This document shows, piece by piece, positions 15,929-21,277 of a DNA stretch of 21,686 bases. Origin of the DNA: a virus; the IMG/VR virus record IMGVR_UViG_3300030106_005733, positions 1 to 21,686 of that record; one strand, given 5' to 3'. The position numbers and the translations under genes are program-made. The notes beneath the pieces were generated by a model. That model was not told where the DNA came from, did not search any database, and worked only from the letters and a program-made list of their open reading frames with translations. How positions within the stretch are numbered: the stretch's first letter is position 1; every line of letters starts with the position of its first letter.

Positions 15929-16735
15929 ATGAAAATTTTGTCTTTCGGTGGTGGTGTTGACTCTAGTGCGATCTTGACGATGCACTTGATGGAGAAGGAT
16001 CTCGGGATCGAGGAGGTCATTTTCGCCGACACAGGAGCCGAGTCCAAGAAGACGTACGAGAACGTCGAGTTTTTCAAAGGCTTGTGTGCCGATGCTGGCT
16101 TGCCGTTCACGATCGTCGCCAAAGATGGTGAGAACATTACCGAGTGGGTCACTAGGTTGGGAATCGTTCCGGTGATGCCTGGCGGGAGCCACGTCTGTTC
16201 TAAGAAGTACAAGGGTGACGTGATCCAGAAGTGGATCGACACCAAGTACCCCGACGAAGAGATCACCTACTTGATCGGGATCGAGTTGGACGAGGGCCAC
16301 AGAACCGAGAGGTTCACCAAGCCCAAGGGCGACAAGAACACTTACGAGTACCCCTTGGTCGAGATGGGTATGACCAGGCAAGACTGCGTTGACTTGTTGG
16401 CCAAGTACGGAGTCGAGGTCGCCAAGTCTAGCTGTGTCTTCTGCCCCTTCATGAGCCCCAAGGAGATCAAGGACATCAGGAACGATCCAGAGGCTTGGGA
16501 GACAATCAAGCTTGTCGAGAAGAACTTCAGCGAGGCATCTCCCAGAAAACACCAGGCTTGGATCGATGCAGGCAAGCCGTTGAACAAGGGCGGCAAATGC
16601 AACAAGGGACACTGGAGAAAAGACTCCTGGGCTGAGGGCGCCAGGTTGTTCACCAAGAAACACAACGGCAAGAAGATGACCGTCCAGGAATGGGAAGCGG
16701 CAATCGATGCCGGAGAGTTAGACCAAGTAGCTTAA
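15929..16735 (+). CDS. PP-loop ATPase (PAPS reductase / DndC-like family)
   Basis: A 268-aa protein with a PP-loop SFGGGVDSS (residues 5-13), the ATP-pyrophosphatase signature that activates a substrate by adenylation. Next come FADTGAESKKTYENVEFF (32-49), HVCSKKYK (88-95, with C90), RTERF, then SSCVFCPF (167-174, C169 and C172). C90 plus the CxxC fits a metal or Fe-S site, as in phage PAPS-reductase-like and DndC-like proteins; the true substrate is unknown. ATG at 15929 is placed 6 nt after AGGAG. It follows promoter P2 and starts a four-gene run sharing unusual leucine codon use. No other dnd gene is seen. Confidence 0.72.
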   Translation: MKILSFGGGVDSSAILTMHLMEKDLGIEEVIFADTGAESKKTYENVEFFKGLCADAGLPFTIVAKDGENITEWVTRLGIVPVMPGGSHVCSKKYKGDVIQKWIDTKYPDEEITYLIGIELDEGHRTERFTKPKGDKNTYEYPLVEMGMTRQDCVDLLAKYGVEVAKSSCVFCPFMSPKEIKDIRNDPEAWETIKLVEKNFSEASPRKHQAWIDAGKPLNKGGKCNKGHWRKDSWAEGARLFTKKHNGKKMTVQEWEAAIDAGELDQVA

Positions 16736-16750
16736 ACAAGGAGAAGTGAT

Positions 16751-17074
16751 ATGGGAATTTTAGTCGACATCTACAGGAACGGACGCGACTGCACCAATGG
16801 TGGTGAGTCATCTTTCGCGAAGGGTTTTTGTGTGATGAACGCCGAGGGGCCTTTCGAACCGTCCGACAGATATCCAGCTGCGCAGTTGGTGGTTGCAATG
16901 CCGATGGGTGGGAGAAAGATATTGAGATTGATCCCCGAATCTGTGAGAGACAGGTGGACGATGTTTGGCGGTAACTACGCAGGAACCTCTGATGGTAGGT
17001 TTGGCGCGCTTTGCGAAGAGTTACTTGGCTTTTATTTCTACGGCGCGGTTGCGATTCACGACAGGGTGGAATGA
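16751..17074 (+). CDS. unknown protein in PP-loop/hydrolase cassette
   Basis: A 107-aa protein of unknown function. AAGGAGAAGTGAT-ATG places the start firmly. It contains NGRDCTNGGESSF (residues about 10-22), then FCVMNAEGPFEPSDRYPAAQ, an LVVAMPMGGRK strand and a C-terminal LLGFYFYGAVAIHD helix. Probably alpha/beta and soluble; no known motif. The stop overlaps the next ATG (ATGA), so it is translationally coupled to the HD hydrolase and may act with it. Leucine codons: no CTG. Confidence 0.72.
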   Translation: MGILVDIYRNGRDCTNGGESSFAKGFCVMNAEGPFEPSDRYPAAQLVVAMPMGGRKILRLIPESVRDRWTMFGGNYAGTSDGRFGALCEELLGFYFYGAVAIHDRVE

Positions 17075-17532
17075 TGAAAAATGCCAAAGACTTGATTAGG
17101 GCGATCGACTTCGCAATGACCTATCACGAGGGCCAGGTCGACAAGGGTGGGGCGCCGTATGTGCTCCACCCGATCCGAGTGATGATTGCAGTACATAAAT
17201 TGAATCCTGGTTTGCCGATCGAGGGTTTGATCGCTGCGGTGCTTCACGATGTACTCGAGGATACCGACGCTACGATCGGCGACATCGAGGTCTTGTTCGG
17301 CGAGGAGGTGGCGAACACGATCGCCTTGTTGACCAAGATACCGTACGAGCCAAACGACTTGTATTACGACCGATTGAAGGAGTACGACACAGCTGCCTGG
17401 ATCAAGTTGGCCGATTTGCAGGACAACTTGGATGTAACCAGGTTGACCAGCTTCACCGAGAAGGATGCAGCTAGGGTTGCCAGGTACAAAGTGCGAGAGC
17501 GAGAGTTGCTCGAGCATTTGGGCGAGGCATAA
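17071..17532 (+). CDS. HD-domain (p)ppGpp hydrolase, MESH1/SpoT-like
   Basis: A 153-aa single-domain protein with the HD signature of SpoT/MESH1 hydrolases. H19 begins HEGQVDKGGAPYVLHP (19-34), with H33; then AAVLHDVLEDT (55-65), with H59-D60 and E63-D64; FGEEVANTIALLTK (76-89); and IKLADLQDN (111-119), with D115. No synthetase domain follows, so it is a small alarmone hydrolase, predicted to remove the 3' pyrophosphate of (p)ppGpp with Mn(II); MESH1 relatives also act on NADPH. Start ATG at 17071 overlaps the previous stop; the upstream in-frame extension to 17011 lies inside the previous gene. Likely counters host stringent response, by inference. Confidence 0.82.
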   Translation: MMKNAKDLIRAIDFAMTYHEGQVDKGGAPYVLHPIRVMIAVHKLNPGLPIEGLIAAVLHDVLEDTDATIGDIEVLFGEEVANTIALLTKIPYEPNDLYYDRLKEYDTAAWIKLADLQDNLDVTRLTSFTEKDAARVARYKVRERELLEHLGEA

Positions 17533-17541
17533 GAAGCTCGC
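17522..17541 (+). terminator. hairpin around stop of hydrolase gene
   Basis: GCGAG-loop-CTCGC with the TAA stop of the hydrolase in its 10-nt loop, and only short T stretches after it. It separates this gene from promoter P3. Weak terminator or RNA end-structure. Confidence 0.3.
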
Positions 17542-17580
17542 TCGTTATGTCAAATTGGTATATAAAAAACTACAAAAAAG

Positions 17581-17609
17581 TAGACAACGACACGGTAATT
17601 TGAGACAAT
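17581..17609 (+). promoter_or_regulatory. promoter P3 (repeated early-type promoter)
   Basis: -35 TAGACA (17581-17586), 17-bp spacer ACGACACGGTAATTTGA, -10 GACAAT (17604-17609). Same hexamers, spacer length and CGACACGG as P1 and P2, but the upstream GTGT half is AAGT here. Confidence 0.7.
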
Positions 17610-17619
17610 ATCTTTGTCG

Positions 17620-17631
17620 GGGGATGACCCC
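17620..17631 (+). other. 5' leader hairpin before LPD29-like gene
   Basis: GGGG-ATGA-CCCC stem-loop in the leader, 6 nt before the GGAG ribosome site. It could tune translation or mRNA stability. Confidence 0.4.
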
Positions 17632-17648
17632 ATTAACTAGGAGAAGTG

Positions 17649-18119
17649 ATGATGAAGACAGAAGCAGCGAAGTGTGCAGCGGTGATCAGAAAGTATATGA
17701 AGGCCAAGGGTGTCAAAGCCTCTGTGACTTCTAAAAACTACAGCATGGGCGACAGTGTGAACGTCAAGATCAAAGAGATCATCGATCCCAAGGTCTTGAA
17801 CGAGATCAACGACGACTTGGCCATGTATCAGTACGGCAAATTCGACGGGATGCAAGACCTGTACGAAAACACAAACGTCATGGACGAGATTCCACAGACG
17901 AAATACTTGTTCATTGAGTACGATTACAAGGTCGCCGATGTTTTCACTGAGACCTTGGTCGAGATCTTGAAGGACAAGATCAATTATGTCGGCCCCAATC
18001 CCGAGTACGAATACCAACAAATGGCCAGGGGCATCTTGTACGGCAGAGAGCAGTTCATGACTTTCGGCGAAGCTTGCGCCGCGATCATTGAGTATTGCAA
18101 CAAAAACGAGGCCGCGTAA
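17649..18119 (+). CDS. LPD29-like protein (large polyvalent-protein-associated domain)
   Basis: A 156-aa protein. The N-terminal KCAAVIRKYMKAKGVKASVT then SKNYSMGDSVNVKI (residues about 7-40) fits the LPD29 layout ('A..IRK.LKA..p..kFSVrS..YSgGdsi.V'), and FDGMQDLYENTN follows at about 74-85. LPD29 is known mainly from mobile elements and phages, and no activity is firmly assigned. Residues 86-156 are helical. TAGGAGAAGTG precedes the ATG. Shares the CTG-poor leucine codon use of the preceding three genes. Its stop sits in a hairpin with the loop GTAA. Confidence 0.68.
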   Translation: MMKTEAAKCAAVIRKYMKAKGVKASVTSKNYSMGDSVNVKIKEIIDPKVLNEINDDLAMYQYGKFDGMQDLYENTNVMDEIPQTKYLFIEYDYKVADVFTETLVEILKDKINYVGPNPEYEYQQMARGILYGREQFMTFGEACAAIIEYCNKNEAA

Positions 18120-18124
18120 GCGGC
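18111..18124 (+). terminator. GC hairpin over stop codon of LPD29-like gene
   Basis: GCCGC-GTAA-GCGGC with the TAA stop in the loop, then TCTCCC, with no T-run. Compare 15821-15836. Confidence 0.35.
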
Positions 18125-18154
18125 TCTCCCAACCTCAAAAAAACAAGGAAAGTG

Positions 18155-18436
18155 ATGAGCGAAGAAATAAATTATCAAATGGGCGAAGAACAAATCCAAG
18201 CGATCGACGAGTTCCAGGACGGCATTCTCGATCTGATTCAAAACATGGGCGAGAGGGAGGTGCCACCGGAAGAGGTGATTTTCCAGGCGGTGCGAATCTT
18301 CTCTGAATTTGCTTTCGACATGGCGCCGTCTGAAGAGGTCGCTCGCGAGACGATCGACATCAGCGTCCGGGAGGCTTACAAGAATGTGTTCGAGGGTGGT
18401 CGTGAGCCATGTCCCAACTGCTCAGTCAAGCATTGA
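18155..18436 (+). CDS. small acidic protein with CPNC motif
   Basis: A 93-aa protein. AAGGAAAGTG precedes the ATG at 18155; the frame extends 20 codons further upstream, but those overlap the previous gene. The body is acidic and helical (QIQAIDEFQDGILDLIQNMG, residues about 13-32) with a C-terminal REPCPNCSVKH that gives a CPNC pair, possibly part of a zinc site but lacking two ligands. No function recognised. Leucine codons here include CTG and CTC, unlike the upstream cassette. Confidence 0.68.
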   Translation: MSEEINYQMGEEQIQAIDEFQDGILDLIQNMGEREVPPEEVIFQAVRIFSEFAFDMAPSEEVARETIDISVREAYKNVFEGGREPCPNCSVKH

Positions 18437-18449
18437 GGAGGTTGGTCAT

Positions 18450-18746
18450 ATGAAAGCCACTCAAAAAATTGTGACCAATCACCCGACCGCAGCGGTGTTT
18501 GATTACTCAACCTCAAACAAACTGCGTACTGTTTTTTTCAATTTCGTCGAGCAGTTCTACCTGCCAGATCTGAAGGAGGTCGAGCCCGACTGGGCTGATC
18601 TGTTTATCGCGGTGGTGGTGAATCACGACGCGACGGTTGATCAGATCGATCGGATCCTGGACGACGCGCTCGACCGAATGGGGCACCCGCCTCTTTCGCT
18701 TGTGAAGCACGTTCGGCGTATGCGTCGAGAGACTCTCCAAACTTAA
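18450..18746 (+). CDS. small unknown protein, last gene before terminator
   Basis: A 98-aa protein with start at ATG 18450, preceded by GAGGAGG about 8 nt upstream. Contains FFNFVEQFYLPDLKEVEPDW (residues about 29-48), AVVVNHDATVDQIDRILDD (54-72) and a basic C-terminus. No domain recognised. CTG leucine codons are used. It ends 70 nt before the strong terminator at 18816. Confidence 0.7.
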   Translation: MKATQKIVTNHPTAAVFDYSTSNKLRTVFFNFVEQFYLPDLKEVEPDWADLFIAVVVNHDATVDQIDRILDDALDRMGHPPLSLVKHVRRMRRETLQT

Positions 18747-18815
18747 CCTCAAACCAACGCTCCCAGCGGTACTTCCTGCTGGGTACAAACTCTCGGCGCT
18801 TGCGCCAGATCGAAC

Positions 18816-18854
18816 GGGCCGCATGGTATTTGATATCAGCGGCCCATTTTTTTT
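18816..18854 (+). terminator. strong intrinsic terminator of the early gene run
   Basis: GGGCCGC, bulged A, TGGTAT, TTG loop, ATATCA, GCGGCCC, then A and T8. Thirteen paired bases (one G-T wobble) and a clear T-run on the plus strand. It ends plus transcription before the convergent minus-strand exonuclease gene. Confidence 0.85.
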
Positions 18855-18868
18855 CCTGGGCTAGATCC

Positions 18869-19639
18869 TCAGCTGAGATCGCCAATGCCAAACTCGGTGA
18901 CACTCTGCTGGTTGAATGGCTGGTACTCCCCCTTTTGCTCACACTCGAGCGCCAAAGCCATCGCCTGCTCATTGCGCGCGTCAGCGTACGCTAAGGCTTC
19001 CTCAGAGAGCGTATACACGGCGTAAGGGTAGGGGTGTGCCTTCTCCTGGGCTAGGAAGTAAAACTTCTCTGTGGGCAATCCTACAGCCCTACAGCCGTTG
19101 AGATAATAAGCAGCTTGCTGGTGGTAGTTGAACGAGTTGATTGCCGATCGGAATCCCCTGGCGGATGCGTCGCGGCAGGTTTTGAGATCCCAAACGTCAG
19201 TCCCGGTATGCCAGTCTAGTTTGCCCTTGCACGGCTGACCGTTCCACTCCCAGCAAAGGGTCAGCTCGACCCGGTGCTCTGGTTTCGGTACGTACTCTTC
19301 CACCACCTGGCGCCGTTCCATACAGACGTCATACAGATCTTGCTTGCATGGTGTGCGATCGCCGAGGCCCTCTAGCCACTCTGCGTACTCTGCCTTGCCT
19401 GCTTTGGTTCGCTTGTCAACGACTGGTTCGATCGCGTACTCGTCGAAAAATTTGTGGTGCTCCAGGAAAACCGTGTGCTGCACTCGGCCCTCGAGAAGGG
19501 CGGGTGATTCCTTGAACTCCTGGTGTTTCCAGGTGTACGGACAACGAATGATCGAGGTCAGATCGTGCGATCGCCAAGCTGGGATCGAGTCATAGGTGGG
19601 GTAGTCGAGGTCTTCGTAAATACCGGGTTTGAAATCCAT
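18869..19639 (-). CDS. RecE/lambda-exo-type PD-(D/E)XK exonuclease
   Basis: A 256-aa protein. It shows GRVQHTVFLE (residues 51-60), a H...LE motif, then KGKLDW (138-143) with D142 and VWDLKT (149-154) with D151-K153. NYHQQAAYYL (171-180) supplies the Tyr/Gln motif. These are the RecE-like nuclease elements; such enzymes digest 5' ends to make 3' tails for annealing or recombination. Start: ATG at 19639 has GGAG 6 nt upstream; 19642 is also possible. The longer reading frame to 19813 runs over the noncoding hairpin region. Part of the minus-strand replication/recombination group with SSB. Confidence 0.75.
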   Translation of the reverse strand: MDFKPGIYEDLDYPTYDSIPAWRSHDLTSIIRCPYTWKHQEFKESPALLEGRVQHTVFLEHHKFFDEYAIEPVVDKRTKAGKAEYAEWLEGLGDRTPCKQDLYDVCMERRQVVEEYVPKPEHRVELTLCWEWNGQPCKGKLDWHTGTDVWDLKTCRDASARGFRSAINSFNYHQQAAYYLNGCRAVGLPTEKFYFLAQEKAHPYPYAVYTLSEEALAYADARNEQAMALALECEQKGEYQPFNQQSVTEFGIGDLS

Positions 19640-19653
19640 CATCTTCTCCGAGA

Positions 19654-19746
19654 TCAGAACAACGATAGCAAGAAGGCCAGGAGCCAAATGCTTGCCGCCA
19701 GTGTCACGCCATACAACAAACCCTTTTTTGTCTCGTCGTCTAGCAT
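19654..19746 (-). CDS. 30-aa membrane microprotein
   Basis: ATG at 19746, stop at 19654, giving 30 aa: a charged start (MLDDETKKG) then a hydrophobic single transmembrane segment (LLYGVTLAASIWLLAFLLSL). It sits directly upstream of the exonuclease, and its stop is followed within 5 nt by the exonuclease's GGAG. The ribosome site is weak (GGCGGG then T7), so this call is less sure than the other small gene. Function unknown. Confidence 0.5.
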   Translation of the reverse strand: MLDDETKKGLLYGVTLAASIWLLAFLLSLF

Positions 19747-19749
19747 GGC

Positions 19750-19909
19750 AAAAAAACCCGCCTTTTGGGGAACGCGGACGGGGCGCGTTAGGAGAGAGTG
19801 TGTCGGCTCCCATCCCCTGCTCGTCTTCGACCGCCCTGACGAGCTAGGACATGAAGGGCCACAACGCCCCGGTCAAAATAGTCCCGCCTGTAGGCTCAGT
19901 GGGCGGGGC
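19750..19909. ncRNA. hairpin-dense noncoding stretch, candidate structured RNA (minus strand)
   Basis: About 160 nt between two minus-strand small genes, with no supported gene of its own. Hairpins in plus coordinates: AACGCG-7 nt-CGCGTT (19771-19789); GCTCGTC-12 nt-GACGAGC (19819-19844); GGGC-6 nt-GCCC (19856-19869); GTCCCGCC-13 nt-GGCGGGGC (19881-19909). The minus RNA ends in GGCGGG-T7 (19762-19750), like a terminator or attenuator, just before the microprotein ATG. The last hairpin is also a possible minus-strand terminator of the upstream gene. Confidence 0.4.
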
Positions 19910-19933
19910 ACTGTTGGAGGGCGTGATGAACCC

Positions 19934-20041
19934 TTAGCCTAAACCGAATCCGACCACCAGGCCGAGACCGAATGCCCCGAGCATGGCGTATCCCGTAAAT
20001 ATAGGCAACCGGTTGGCGCCCCAAAATTTACGATGATTCAT
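19934..20041 (-). CDS. 35-aa membrane microprotein
   Basis: ATG at 20041 with GAGGAAAAG upstream; it overlaps the end of the DUF3310 gene by 14 bp. The 35-aa product has a basic N-terminus (MNHRKFWGANRLP) and a Gly-rich hydrophobic segment (GYAMLGAFGLGLVVGFGLG) that should span the membrane. Translational coupling and a proper ribosome site support a real gene. Function unknown; holin, superinfection or host-membrane roles are possible but unproven. Confidence 0.6.
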   Translation of the reverse strand: MNHRKFWGANRLPIFTGYAMLGAFGLGLVVGFGLG

Positions 20042-20450
20042 AACTTTTCCTCGGATCGTCGCCCATCGAAAACCGCTGATACCATATCGATTTTGCCTTA
20101 TCCTGGTTCGCATCATCCTTTTTCCCTGCTCTCCATATGTATTTGAAGCTGGCAATCTCAGCGTACTCCTGCACTCTCTTGAGCCCGAACGCAGACACCA
20201 TGGCGTCGATGCACTCGATTTCTCCAGAGGCGTAGTGACTGGGTGAGTTCACCATATCGCCTTTTTTGTGCAGTATCTCGCGCCAGGTTTCGTCTGGATC
20301 GCTCTGCATAGCGTCCCAAACCGACTGCGCAAGCCCGTAATGCGTTTTAACAGCCACCGACGCCTCGCCCACCCCGCACCCAGGGTTCTGCTCAAAGTAT
20401 CTGATCAGCTCCGGCGCTCTGGGCGATTTCAAACCTCTGTATTGCTTCAT
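20028..20450 (-). CDS. DUF3310 protein (T7 gp1.7-like)
   Basis: A 140-aa protein. Residues 67-127 (VNSPSHYASGEIECID, FKYIWRAGKKDDANQDKAKS, WYQR) match the DUF3310 pattern found in T7 gp1.7, a nucleotide kinase that phosphorylates dGMP/dTMP. The N-terminal 66 residues, which are not in T7 gp1.7 as I remember it, are basic and helical and may bind a partner. GAGG lies 5 nt before the ATG. Between SSB-like and microprotein genes in the minus-strand replication group. Catalytic activity is inferred, not shown. Confidence 0.72.
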   Translation of the reverse strand: MKQYRGLKSPRAPELIRYFEQNPGCGVGEASVAVKTHYGLAQSVWDAMQSDPDETWREILHKKGDMVNSPSHYASGEIECIDAMVSAFGLKRVQEYAEIASFKYIWRAGKKDDANQDKAKSIWYQRFSMGDDPRKSYESS

Positions 20451-20458
20451 GCTTGCCT

Positions 20459-21148
20459 CTAAAACGGAATGTCGTCCTCAAAATCAGCTTCCTCGACGTC
20501 AGCTGCTGCCACAGACGCAGGCTTGTCGTTACCCTTGGCCAGAGCTGCTTGCATCTCAAAGCACGGCTCAATCTTCTCCTTGCCAGGCTCATCACACCCA
20601 GCGATCCCCCAGCGGATAAATTGCGGCAGCTCTTCAAAGATGTCACACATCTTTTTGCTCTGCTCATTCGACTCGCCAGTGAACTCCTTGAGGTAGTCCT
20701 CGAGGTCAAACACCACCTGCTCGTTGATGGTGGGCACCTTCTTGGCTCCACCGTCCGCGCTGAACACCCCGGTCACTTTCGAGCGGCCGCCGCTCGTCAA
20801 ACCGACGCTGATTTTGCAGCTTACACCCAGGATCGCAGTCAGATCGAAGCCTGCCAGCTCCTTTTCGCTGAAGGGCCGGTTGCGCCACATTTGCAGATCG
20901 CGGCGAAGGTTCGACCGCTCACCCAGGCTTAGGGTGTACTCTTTGAACTCGGACATCGGACGGCCGTCCTCTAGCAGGCATTCGGGCAGCTCCCAAAAGA
21001 TATACAGCTTGTGCTTCTTTGAGATCTCGCCTTTGAAGTCCGTCAACTGGGTGCCCGCGTCCACGATCTTATAGCAGATCGCTGAATGCTCACCCTGGGG
21101 TGTCTGTTCGTATTCGGAACCCCCCGAGTCTGATGCTAGAATGGCCAT
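20459..21148 (-). CDS. phage single-stranded DNA-binding protein
   Basis: A 229-aa protein ending in the acidic tail EADFEDDIPF, the typical SSB C-terminus that recruits partner proteins. The body has beta segments (HSAICYKIVDAG, YIFWELPEC, EFKEYTLSLG) and a Gly/Ser loop (SVGLTSGGRSKVTG), consistent with an OB fold. It does not clearly resemble T7 gp2.5. AAGGA stands 8 nt before the ATG. First gene of the minus-strand group, divergent from the primase. Confidence 0.68.
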   Translation of the reverse strand: MAILASDSGGSEYEQTPQGEHSAICYKIVDAGTQLTDFKGEISKKHKLYIFWELPECLLEDGRPMSEFKEYTLSLGERSNLRRDLQMWRNRPFSEKELAGFDLTAILGVSCKISVGLTSGGRSKVTGVFSADGGAKKVPTINEQVVFDLEDYLKEFTGESNEQSKKMCDIFEELPQFIRWGIAGCDEPGKEKIEPCFEMQAALAKGNDKPASVAAADVEEADFEDDIPF

Positions 21149-21158
21149 GCCGTTGTCC

Positions 21159-21212
21159 TTGTGTTTTGCATAAAGTTACAACATTATGCACAAGGGCAAA
21201 CGAGTGATGCAA
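21159..21212. promoter_or_regulatory. divergent promoter region with inverted repeat
   Basis: Inverted repeat TGCATAA-10 nt-TTATGCA (21167-21190). Plus-strand candidate: TTGTGT (21159-21164), 17 bp, CATTAT (21182-21187). Minus-strand candidate: TTGCAT (21212-21207), 18 bp, CATAAT (21188-21183). Both share the repeat, so one protein could control SSB and primase together. Confidence 0.4.
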
Positions 21213-21220
21213 GGAAAAAC

Positions 21221-21277
21221 ATGGCAATTAAGATCGAGGGCAGCAAAAAGAACCATACCCCAAGAGAGGGCTTGTGA
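21221..21277 (+). CDS. 18-aa leader ORF upstream of primase
   Basis: ATG after AAGGAAAAAC, 18 codons (MAIKIEGSKKNHTPREGL), stop TGA overlapping the GTG of the primase frame. Either a coupled leader peptide or the N-terminus of the primase separated from it by a frameshift. Confidence 0.4.
   Translation: MAIKIEGSKKNHTPREGL

Noticed and set aside
15929-16735. DndC as part of a phosphorothioation system
   Set aside because: No DndA, B, D or E neighbours are present; only the PP-loop family is supported.
17011-17070. Upstream start for the HD hydrolase
   Set aside because: It would lie inside the 107-aa gene, and ATG 17071 fits coupling and the family N-terminus.
19640-19813. Longer start for the exonuclease at 19813
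   Set aside because: The extension lacks a ribosome site, runs through the hairpin region and the microprotein, and is not nuclease-like; ATG 19639 has GGAG at proper spacing.
19523-19942. Plus-strand 139-aa reading frame
   Set aside because: Overlaps the exonuclease N-terminus and hairpins; no ribosome site and unusual composition.
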